This document shows, one piece after another, positions 36,536 through 48,500 of a DNA stretch of 64,000 nt; position 1 is the stretch's first letter, and every line of letters begins with the position of its first letter. The position numbers were made by a program, and so were the translations under genes. This DNA comes from Protonemura montana (taxonomy: Eukaryota > Arthropoda > Insecta > Plecoptera > Nemouridae). The notes below the pieces were generated by a model. That model made no database searches and was not told where the DNA came from. It worked only from the letters and a program-made list of their open reading frames with translations. The stretch lies in the NCBI GenBank assembly GCA_947568835.1, contig OX387605.1:2666001-2730000 (forward strand), given 5' to 3'.

Positions 36536-39500
36536 TCACAAGTCTGGAACATAACAGGCACACGGTTGTCAGCCATCGGGTTCTTTCCCGGGACGACCAG
36601 ACGACCTGGTCCAGACCTTCAACCGAACCAAACAAGGACACAATCTAACATATAGGAGCATCGAGGCTGGGATTGACTGCTTTGAACTCTCAGTTGTTTG
36701 AACAATAGTTATTTCTGTTTGCCAAACTTGCAGTTTATATTGTGCCCTAAAGGGAAACGATGAAAAACTTCCTTGGCCAAGCATGATACATTGAGGCGGT
36801 CGAACGCCCCCTCTTAGCGATCGAGGGGAGGTTTTGACCACCGCGTCGAGGAATTGAGATTGATTGGCGTCACAGAGTCGTTGACCGGCGCACAAACACG
36901 CTAATAAGTAATGTGTTGACCACCACGAGCACACCGCAAAGTATTGACGACGGAGTGGGCGATGCCTATTTTAACACTGGCCAACTCTGACCAGGAAATC
37001 CAAAGGAATTGAAAACTGATTACAATCTAGCAGATTTTTATGTGACTTGTGATTGAAAAGGTTGTGTTTTTTGAAAATCAGATGTGCGGTATTTTTCAGG
37101 TGCATATTGATTGGTCTAAATCTTTTTGTTTTTTTGGACCAATCAGGTTTGACCTTCAGCTACAACTATCATAATAAACGGAACACCTAGCGAGAAACAG
37201 CCCGAAATTGCTCGACATTTGAGATATCATCTCAGTTTAGCACCCTGTCATACCCAAGCAAAAATCTGATTGCCTAAAATAAAAGCAAGCTAAAGGAGCT
37301 ATGAAGGCGCCTCTTACCCATTGTCTCTTGCTGTATTTCCACCTTATAGGAAGGATTGTCGTAGGCGGCCTGCGCGCCCCTCGAGTTTGTCGACGAGATA
37401 GATGCCTTGTTTTGCCCGAACTTTCTGACCAGGATCAGGAGCAGGATCAGCGCTGCCAGGATGGCAAGCGCAGCAAGGATGGCAACTGCCACCAGCGGCC
37501 CGTAATAGCTGCCCGCCTCCAGCGTCGGCTCTGCCCGCTCCAGCTTGCCTGCAGGGAAAATAAGGGTGATTCCAGTCTCATTATGACAAGCTCGTTAAGC
37601 TCTTTAATTCTTTTAACAATTGTCATAAAAAACAATACAGATATCTGTCTGCAATTTCTATTGGGATATCTGCAAATCTGCAAGCTATTAAATGGAAATA
37701 TATTTTCCAACTTACCATTTATATCCTGATACAATGAGGGAAAGTTTTAAACTGTGAATTTTTATTTTTAAATATGGTCGTACCTTGCTGTGAGGATCCC
37801 GAAATCGATCCAGGTTTTGTGATGAAGTCCTGGACGTTGCTCTTCTTTAACCTCCCGTTGGTCAGGTAGACCTCCAACCAAAGGTGGTACCTGGGAAATA
37901 AGGCGCTTCCATTCAATTTCAATCCACTTTCAGGAATCGATGGCATGCACAAAGAAGTCAAGCATAGTACACAATGCCCTACACACATTGCAACCCCTCA
38001 AAGTGTATCGCCCTGCTCGCTACAACTCTGGTACCTCACACCATGTCCTAGTGGTATCCGCACTTACCTCGTGCCGGGCTTGAGGTCGGTGATCATCGCG
38101 GTGGCCTGGGCGTCCCTCTTGGCCACTTTAAAGTTGCTGAGATCCTCCTTGCCTGACTCGCTCTGGTAGATGGCACGGAAGATGTTGACGTACTTGTCTT
38201 CAGGATATGGCACCCCGGTCCACGAGATCTCCACACTCTGGCTCTTGATGTGATGCACCTCGAGCACCACGTTGAACTTGTACAGGTCTGGAGGAAAACA
38301 CAGAACGTGTCAGCCAGGACGGAGTTGTTGGAGCATTTGTGGTATTTAACGACGCAATGTTTTGACAATTGGGCATGTAGCAATGGTTTTATGGCGTCGG
38401 TAAATGTGTGGGTGATGAAAAGAGGAGGGAAAATCTAGTGCCAGCATGTAGCTTACTCCTGTCAAAACACCAAGAGGATCATCGAATGCGGTACAAGTCG
38501 AACGACAGATTTCCTCCACAAATCCAAAAGGTTGATAAGTAAGGCAAACTGTCATCCTTCCCACCCCTCTCCCAAACCAATCTGGCCATGTGTATGGTGG
38601 TCACCATTTAATACTTGACTCAGCGCATTGTTGCTTTACCGAAGAAATCTCCCGAGAACCGGCCACAATTTCGGCTTTAGATCCACATTAAACCGTTCTA
38701 CATTTCAGCGTTAGTTGTACTTGGTATTGTTTCCTCGTTTAACATTTCTTAACTTGAAATGTGACATTTATCCTTAATTTGAGAAGCATCCCTCTTCTCT
38801 TCTTACAAGGCAAACATTTTTGCGCACGACAGCGTCATGCAACGCTTGCATCATGTCACCAACGCAAGTGACCTTATAGGCAAGCAATTTGTGTGCAATA
38901 TCGATCGCAGTTATTAGTTATTGATCAATTATTCGTCATCGCTGCAATTCTATCGATGGGATACGTGCATCATCAAATGTCCACAGTTGCACAATGCCGA
39001 GTCATTATTTTGCTGTTTACTTGCAGGCTGAAGCTGGGTACAGAATGTAGCAGATATCCTTGAAGCAAGCTAATGGTTGCCGAGAGGTAAATATCACGTC
39101 AAGTTGAATTTTAATTCATGTTTTCTAGAAATGACATCCTGCCCACGCTGCTATCGCATGACTTAATCGAACCAACTTCAAAGCGCCGGCGAAACGAGGT
39201 GATTGTCAGAGGGTGAAGTCCAAACAAAGCTGTGACAGAAGGTTTTATTGCCACAGGAACTATAAAAATTGAAATTTCGGCTAAGTCCAGAAAATAATAA
39301 AAGTTTCCCAAAATGGGAAAATTGCTTGGCGGGCAATAAACGGTGTGGGACCGGGAGGAATTTTGACTGAGTCAAAGTGCGGTGGTCGACCATGTTGACG
39401 GAGACAAGTGTTGATCTACCGGTAAGAGGTTGTGAGATACAACCTGCTGCACTCACCTTGCACTTCTGCAGTCAACACCTCGATGCTTCGCTCGTCGTGC

Positions 39501-42500
39501 AGCTCGGTGGTCTGTCCCGGGAAGGGGATGAAGAATATGGCGATCTCGTACTGCGTATTGGGCTTGAGATCCTCGAGGGTGTAGCTCGTCACGGCACGGT
39601 GGATCAACGGCGTCGTTGCGTACACCTGAGAGTGGGGTCGATGATTAGAAGTGGTCTGTAGTTGAGAGCGTGTGTGGGATGCACTCGAAGATCTCACAAC
39701 AATTTCATCAATTATGGAAACATGGAAACTGAGCCGCTATTGGCATTATCTTTTCAACCGCCGAGTTCCTCTGAGACTCGTAATGAACTAATTGCGATGG
39801 CATACAGGCAGCAAAAACTGTAATAAAACGTGCTAACGAGGTTATTAACCTGAGCACCTTCATGAGAGGAATTGTGACATCTTTATTTCTGGGTTATGAT
39901 CTAAGGAGTCGTTCTAAGTCAGTGCTGTGGTAACGGTTACATGGTAAGCCTTCAAATGTTCTAGAATTTTGTTCTAGAGTCAAACGCGTATTTTTCTCCC
40001 ACCCTTGCTGCTGATGTCAGGTGCCGTTGAAAGCTATAAAATAAAACACCCGATAGACTCAAACGTACTTTCCCGTCAAGCTCCTTGTATCTGAGCTGGA
40101 CGCCGTCGACGAATTGCAGCTCGTAGTCAGTGAACTTCCTCCACTTGACCAGTGCCCACGAGGCGTTGACCTGCCCCAGCTCGAGGTTGGCGTCGACAAC
40201 GATCTGTGGAGGCAGCGTGGTGCCCGACGCCGATGCTGGTGGGGTGCGCACCGTCAGGATCGGACTTGACGGCGAGTTGTTCAGGTCTCGCAGCAGAACG
40301 CTGACCCGGATCTTGTACATCGTGTCAGGCTGCAGACCTCCGAGTTCGAACTCGAGCTGCGGCGTCGTGATGAGATCGCCGGGAGGCGCCAACTGGTGCT
40401 GGTCCCAGGTCGTCTCGTCGTTGTTCCTGGAGGGAGACGGGTGGAGTTTATGGGGGGTGTTGACAGACTCTGGGTGAACGTGCAGCTCATCTCCGTGCAT
40501 ATGAAGTGCTTATGGTTTCGCATATATGTCAATGGTTCAATTCAGAATTAAACTTCATGGTAAATGACTATATCCGCGTAAACGAGCCATCAAACAGAAA
40601 CAATGGAGTTGCTGATACAGGAATTCGGATGTTCTTAAAGAAACTCTAAATCCTGGCCCACATTTCGCACTGAGCTACATAAATATTGATGACAAATCGC
40701 CAAAGGTCCTTCACTCGGTGACTTTCAACGCACCCTATCTCTGGGGTAGAAGTTTAATGTCCGGTGCCCTTCCAGCCGCCAAGAAGGCGATACTCACTTG
40801 AGCTCGGGAGTGTATCGCAGCTCCACGCGTCCATGAAGACCAACGAGCACCGAGGGCACGGAGAACACGAGGCGGATGGTGTGCTCGTCGACGGGCTCCA
40901 GTGTCTGAACGGTCACCCCGTCGTGGGAGTGGCCGTCGTGGGAGTGGCCGTCGTGGCCGGGGAACGGAGGTTGCCGATCCAAGCCTGTCCAGCCAACGGG
41001 GCAAAGAAACACGTGAAAACCTCTGTGTGGTCTCAGAGCGTAAGTGCATGCGTAGGCCAGACAGGAAAAACCAGCAAATCATTGGGAAATGTTTCGATGT
41101 CAACTGGGAAGTATTTGACTCACACGGTTGACATTTCATTTTGAAACTACTGCATACAGTTTTCAACTCCACCACTTGCATGTAATGATTGCGACACCGA
41201 CATCAAGTGCCCATGCAATGCCACTAATATGTACACCGCTGTTTTTACCGAGGTTCACGCACCACTGGCCTATGGCGAGTTAAAGCAGCTGCAAATTGTT
41301 GCATGCTCTCTCGTGGGACGGAGTGCATTCCAAGATATTTGTTCCAGATACCTTAGAGACCGACTAATGGCACGGAGACCAATACCTGCACTAGTCTGAA
41401 AATGCAATTACTATCAAATATTTACTACCGAGTTGGAATTAGTAGATTATTCGTTAATGGCATTTCTAGTAATTACAACCAGCTTTCAAGTCGGCCGTCG
41501 CAACCTTTGATGTCTCAAGTTATCAAATGTCAGGTACAAACGTGAAAGTGTACAGAGTGAAGAAGAGAGTCACATAGGTCTGTCGTCAAAGTCGTCGTAT
41601 GCATAAGTGAACCAGAAAGCTCAACCCCGGCTCCCAAATCCCGATGGATTTACAAGTCGCAAGCAGCCAAGACCTTGAAGGCATCATCATTCCAGCACCT
41701 TCGACGCAGTACCGGGACAATGCCAGCAAAGCTTAGCGCCGCTTGGCAACTCATACCCACAAGCAGCGATAGATGCAAGCGTCCACCATCTACGGATGCA
41801 ACGAACGCCCTCGGCGGGCTACGAACCTGGCTGTTGTAGCTTGTCTCGACTGTTTGGCGGTGGCTGGCCGTGCCCGTGATGAGGACCTGGATTGGAACCG
41901 GGACCGGGGAACTGGCTCAGGTTGTCCTGGTGGGGGTTGTAATTGGCGGGGATGAGACCCAGTTGCTGCAAATGGGCCACCAACTCTTCCTCGGTCTTCA
42001 CATGAGGAAACCTGCCACCGCTTGGCGGGCCCCTTTGCGGAGGGCCCCGTTGCGGGGGACCTTGCCCTCGGTGGGGCGGGAAGTTTGGCGGAAACCGAGG
42101 CGGCCCACCGCCTTGCTCAAAGTCGGGTCGCGCTTGCTGCTTCTGTCCCGCCCTCTCAGGGTGGTTCGCGTCGTTTTGCGGGTACGGCAGGAAACCATGA
42201 GGCTGCACGTGTGGTGGAGGGCCTCCTGGTCTGTTCGGAGGCCCACGCTGCGGTATCTGCTGGTGCGGTGGAATGATCCCTTGCGCTTGCAGCTCGGCAA
42301 AGATCTCCTCCTCGGTTGGTCCCTCGCCCGGCTTGTTCTTTCCGGGATGTCCCTGCTGTATCACAAAGTGGTGCGGTGGTTGCCCTTCTATCTGCTCTTG
42401 CGTGCCTGGGTTCGAGCCTGGCTTCGGTCGCTGCTGCCTGTTCTTGATCACACCCGTCTGCTCCAGATGCTGCAGGATTTGCTGAAGATGTGGATCCTGC

Positions 42501-45500
42501 ACCTGCCCGTCGGCGTCTGTGCCGACGTGCGGTTGTCCGGGATGGTTAGGAATGTGGATATGTACCGGCCGATCGCTGGGGTATCTCGGAGGTCCTTGGA
42601 ACGGAGGTCCTTGCTCCTGCGATCCTGGTGGCCGCAGAGGTCCTTGGAACGGAGGTCGTTGCTCCTGTGATCCTGATGGCGGCCCGTGATCTCGCACGTT
42701 GGGGTCGAGCCAAGGCGGCTGCACGGGTCCTTGACCGGGACGCCGCACGCCGTTAGGACCTGGCCGATTGGGAGGTCCTGGGGGAAGCTTGTGAGGAGGG
42801 ATTGGGCCAGGCTGGACATGAGGTGGTCGGATAGGTCCTGGCAAATCGGGATGCTGTGTGTTGAGTAAGTCCGGGTTTTGTTTCCCCGGTACTTCCGACT
42901 GCTGGTGGAACTGGTTCGGGTGCACCCAGACGCCGGGCTGTCCCGGCGACTCGCCGGGGAACTCATGGTCGTCTACGTCTAGGTGGGGCTTGTCGCCGTC
43001 GGGAACTCGGCTCGGCTTCTCGACAGGCTGCTTCGGGACGGGCACGTGTGGGTGTTCCATGAAGTCGACCGCCATGCTAGTCTCGGGGAAGTCTTCCTTG
43101 GGGAAGTTCTCGAACGGGATTGGCCCTGGATACCTGCTGACCTCGCTTTCGTCATCGAACTCGTGCATTTTGATCAGGGCCTCCTCTTTCTCAAGCTCCT
43201 CCTTCGGGTGAGGTTTCTTCACTTCCGGGATCATCTCGATCACACTGATCGGCCCAGGCAGCCTCTCTGTTTCCCTGAACGGTCCAGGCAGCATGTGTGG
43301 CCCAGCAGAGTCGCTGGACGCGTCTTTCTTTGGTTCAGTCTTCCCGACGTCCTCGTTCTTCAACCCAGAAACCAGTTCTATCTCCCTAATGGGTCCTGGA
43401 AGCATCTCCGTCTCCCGGAATGGGCCAGGAATCATGTGCGGACCGTCCCCTGATCCCGAATGCGAAGTATTCTGTTCCATCGGCTTCTCCACCACTTCAG
43501 GTGTCATTTCAATCTCTCTGACAGGACCGGGCAGCATGTGGTGCATTCCCTCGGGAGGTGCCGAGGTCACGCCGGGTATGACCTTAATCTCCCTGACGGG
43601 CCCGGGCAACATCTCAGTCTCACGGAAGGGTCCAGGGAGCATGCCAGGTTCAGGGGAGAGGGGTGCCGTCATGTTGAAGTGGTCGGGACTGAAGGGGCCC
43701 GGGAAGGTGTCCGGCCGGCGCGTCGGGCTATCGGGGGGCGGGGATGCAGATGAGGGTGATGCGTCATGAGAAGTCAGGTTTGGTCCGAGTCTGTGTACGT
43801 CAGGTTCTGAAAAAAGTGAGCGGGAAGCTGTGACAGATACCGCGAAGTACCGAGAAGGCGGTGGTGTGCACAGAAAAACAAGTCTTGGGAAGTCGTGGCA
43901 GCTGATTATGGACACTTAAGGTGGTGCAGCTGTCAATGAGATTCCTCTCCTTTGAATCCCTGTTCCTCGCACGCATCCCTGGGGCTCGATCACGTGCGCC
44001 AATCCTTTTCCAGATACCTACTACCACGGATTGCAGAATGAAATCGAAGAGATATTTTTATTGGTGCGTCATTAGACCTGCCGTCTGTTAGGCCCTGAGC
44101 TAAGAGGCTGTGCAAAGACCATAAGACTTCGGTCGTAAACAAGAATTACACGATGCTTGAAATCCTAGCAACTGGCCGGGCTCAGTTGTGACGCAAGCCG
44201 GCTAACAAATATGCAAAGGTATCTCGTTCGATCCTCGCTCATCGCCATATTCCATGCGCGCACCGGAAATCCTGTCGTGCGTTTTGCTGGGATTTCCAAA
44301 CTCTCTGTTTTCGTTGTATAATTCGGGGCAAGGTCGGCACGTGAGCACGGATTGGCTGGCTCGACAGCCAAGCAAAGCAAAGCAAAGGATACCCCAACAA
44401 GGAAATTCAAGATACGATGCAAAAATATTGCTGGGTTCGTATCTTAGCTGCCTCAAATCTGAAGAAAAGGGACTGATTATGAAAAAAACACTTTTTAAAA
44501 CTGGGTCTTGAATGATAAGCAAAACGAAATGCTTCTAAACTGCATGCTAAGGTAGACATGAGTTAAAAAACCATAAGACTCTTATTATCTTCTCGCCATT
44601 AAAGCTGTAAAGCGCTCTGCACCTAAGAATACGCCGGTATTTACGTTAAGGCCTTCCACATTCCTAACAATGACAACGTTTAGAGTTTGCTAGTGTCAAC
44701 GGCAGTCCTATTCAGCGACTCAGCGTCGATGTATCACCAGATACTTACCAGGTCCCGTGGCCTTGTTATCTGGACATAGCCAGTGCCTGCAGCAGTCATC
44801 GTCGGGCAAGTGTCCCAAAATCGCCTCCTGGGGGCGACACGCCAGACTGGATGGTGGCGTCGCTGGCACCGGGGTGCATGCCGCTTGGCATGTAACGTTG
44901 CCGAACTCGCAGTAGCATCGCTTCTCGCAGCCTGTGAGTGAGATCGGGATCTCGTCCCAGTTGTTGAAGGGTTGGTCCTGGTACGTGCACGACCCATTGT
45001 TCTTGCAGCGGACCTGCTCGGGGCAGCAGCGGGGCGGAGAGGCGACGAAGTCCTTCGGCACATTCTCCCAGGCGACGCACTGCAAGGGATGGCGTTGGTT
45101 AGAGTGGGAGAGCAGTGTACTGTAGCCCTGGACAGGGCTGATGAAATGACGCGTTTCAATTTAAGATTTCCATCGATTGAGAAGCGGATATTCAATCAAA
45201 TATGGATTCTAAAAACAAATTTCTGGCTTTTAATTGCATATCAAGTGTGATTTTCATGAAAAAACATCTCGGGAAATGTATCCAGGCTGCTGTGGATGCA
45301 GAAAAGTCGGCCACGATTGCAAGCTGTTTTGGTTTCTTGTTTTCTGTACGGAAATCTCAAAATAAACATAAGCGGCAATAACGGTTAAAATGACACAAAC
45401 TATTTCAACTGGGTTGTGAATGCTAAGTGAAGAACAACAAAATTTCCCAACGTTTCGTAACCTGCTACTTTATCAAGGGTTGAAACTAGTGCTAAGGTTA

Positions 45501-48500
45501 GATCAAGTAAGACATGAGTCTAAAAACAATCATGGTTAAAGTCATCGAAGTCAGATTTTTTAAGTCTGCAACTTCTTCAAAATTTCCGAGTTGCTTTATA
45601 GATTTGATGTCGCTCATGTTTCTCGTGGCATTTGTTTCCTCGCTATCGGTCGCTTTCAAGTCTGTCGTGGCATCGATTCTTGTCTTTCGAATATCAATTA
45701 AATCCACTCGCTTGAATCAAACGCCGCATGCGCAATTCTGCGCGCTTCAACTTGCGCAAATCGCCGTCGCAACCAGACCTTGACATCGCAACTTCATCGC
45801 ATCTTCGTTGAGCTGAGAGACACTACAAGTTTTACCGCCTGAAACCCTCAAGTGTTTCCTCAACGTGGTTCCGCGCATGGTCGTGATCGAGGAAATGTAT
45901 CCTAACCTTTATAAAGCCACTTTGTCACTTTAGATTTAATGTTAAGCATCCTTTTACTGTACGGTTGTACTTAAGGCCCACAGGACCAGGGCTAGGTTCC
46001 AGGACCTAGTGCGAGATCTAGAGACAAGGGCCAGTTCTTACATGTGGATCAAGCACGTCGAGACCGAAGTCCGTGGGGCACTCGATGTCCGCACACTGGA
46101 TGCCCGAGTCTGCGCACATGCAGAACGCCTTGCAGCCGTCATGAAACTCTTCCCCCATCGAGTAGTTCCTTCCCTTGAACGAGCACCCGTCGGTAGGACC
46201 TCCTGGAAAAAACAGCACCAGTTCGAGGTCACTTCACGGCTGTCAAGGGATGTGATGTACTGACTGCCCTCGAAAGAGAAGGACTGAACACGCATTCACT
46301 ACTTTGGTCGTTTGGGCTGGCGGTTGCCTCTTGTGGTAGGTCATAGCGAACCACGAAGTTGACCTATCGATTTCCTTTAATTTAGAAGGCAGCTGAAAAT
46401 CGGTGAGAACGGCAAAAGGCAACGCTGTTTGTGAGATTTGTTTGGTACTGATTTTCCTCGTGGGGGTTCCATAGAACTGGACAGGTGTGGCTCTATCTCA
46501 CACGGTCTTCTTCAAACTATAATGTCGTCCTACCAATCTGACTCACTGACACCGTCCAAGGTCTTCTCGAGACTCGCTGTGCGTTTTTCTATTTGCCAAC
46601 CTGGCGGGAAGGTAACCGCACTGTCATACCGTATGGTTGAAAAAAATCGCTGTTTGGCGAGATGAGCCATGTTCACTGACCCTGACCACCAAACAATGCC
46701 AGGCTCAGGTTTTGCAGAAACTCATTAGCGACCATGCTCTGAATTCAGGCATTGCCACCATCGGGCTCACAAGTCCTGGCGCAAACATTAGCGCTGGGCC
46801 TCTGACTGAACCTGTAAACCCTAGTGTGTTTATCAGATTGCCACAAAGAAAGGCTTCGTGCCTACATGCTCTGGAAAGAAAGCATGAAATCAATCAAGTG
46901 GTCGAGCGGAAGGTCAGAGCGCAAACTCCGCTAACGAGTGGTAATCTAACACAGTGAAGGCCACGCCCGTCTTTAAGCAATGACGTCCCAAATCATACCT
47001 AGCGTCGGCACCGGGATGAGGACCTCCACCGCGTTGCTGGTCACCGCCCCCGAGTTGACGCGCAGGTACACAGACTTGCCAGTCTTCAGTCCCATCACGA
47101 ACAGCCCCTTGGACTCCTCGCGTCGCCACGTCTCCTGGTCCTCGCTTGACTCGATGGTAAAGTTCTTCGGAAGGTCCTCGGCGAGCTCGAGTCGCACCGA
47201 GGTGCCGTTGACCACGCGTGCTGTCAACAGATTGAGTGGCGGTTGGGACGGCGACTCGTCCGGACTCTTTCCCATCTCGTGGTCGCCGAGGGTGACGTCA
47301 CACAGCACGACGGTGCAACAGGAGTCGTTGGGGTCGGGCAGCGAGACACAGTGGTCGACAACCGTAGCGTTTTTGGCCTGGCATCTGCAAGCAAAGACAT
47401 CCATGAGCGATCTTCGACTCACAAGGCTGCTCCAAGGGCATTGGAGCAAAATCTTGGGTAGCTAACTTCAAAATATGTAAGTTGGCTGTTAATAGTATAA
47501 TAGCCTTTGGGGGAAATGGAGATTTACTTAATTTTAATCAAACGTTACCATACGTCTCTGTGTTACCACTGCGATGGTTCCCTTAGATATAAAGCTCCTA
47601 AAGTTGGTTAATGGGAGATCCAGACACAATTGGGTGATGAATCTATGACGATGAAGTCACGGCTTTCCTCTTCAATGTAAACGTCACTGTTATGCAGAAA
47701 TTTAGATGCCAACCGTCTCATTTCTGAAGCCGAGAGACTGAATCGTTTGTACCCGTGGCTACCCACCCGATGCAACGTGTCGACGCTATGTTGCTTAACT
47801 CTTAATGCACCGCGGGCAAGTGATTGACGGGCGAGATTCTCAAGACATCGGCGTGGTATGTGTTGGCGAGGAGTGTTGAGATTCAGTCGCAGAGATAAGC
47901 GCGTGATAAAGTGGGCTCTGCGTGGGGAAATGATTCATATCTTCCGGGCTTCGGACGAATTTATAGCGGTCAGCTTCTTAGCATAACACTTTGCAGGAGA
48001 ATTCGCGCGATGAAGAGCCGCCCCGGGGAGCTTATTTGCGAATTCGAGCGCTCCATTGGCAACTTTTGTCTAGCACTAGAGTAAATTAATTTTGTGTACT
48101 TGTTGGCAAAAAGTTTCGACTTGTCCTTTCAGACAAATCCAATTCGATTTCGATTGTGTTTTATTCATCTTGGTTCATGGCAATCGAATCACGTCATACA
48201 ACAACGCCACAAAGAGCCAGGCTTTTGGCACTGCGATCCTTGAGACTTTATTCCCAATAAGATTGACTTCGCAGATTGCGTGCGCGCACGTGAGGTTTGC
48301 CGTGCGATTTCTAGCATGCGAGGGATCGCTATTTTGTGCGTGATTTCTTTCCCCGCCGCCGTTGCCAGCCAGCTCGGCAGTGTTGTGTGTTTGACAATGG
48401 ATTCATCATTAGCTTCGTGCGGTGGGCAAATAATATGTGGGAGCCGAATCCATCGAGGAATTCCTGGCCGCATCATGTGAGCTGGTGCCCTGTAATCATG

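Noticed and set aside
41870..42670. 266-codon plus-strand frame
   Set aside because: Antisense shadow of the proline/glutamine-rich receptor exon, whose minus-strand frame has splice sites in phase with its neighbours.
44734..45195. 153-codon minus-strand frame rich in R and T
   Set aside because: Off-frame shadow of the cysteine-rich receptor exon 44749-45079.
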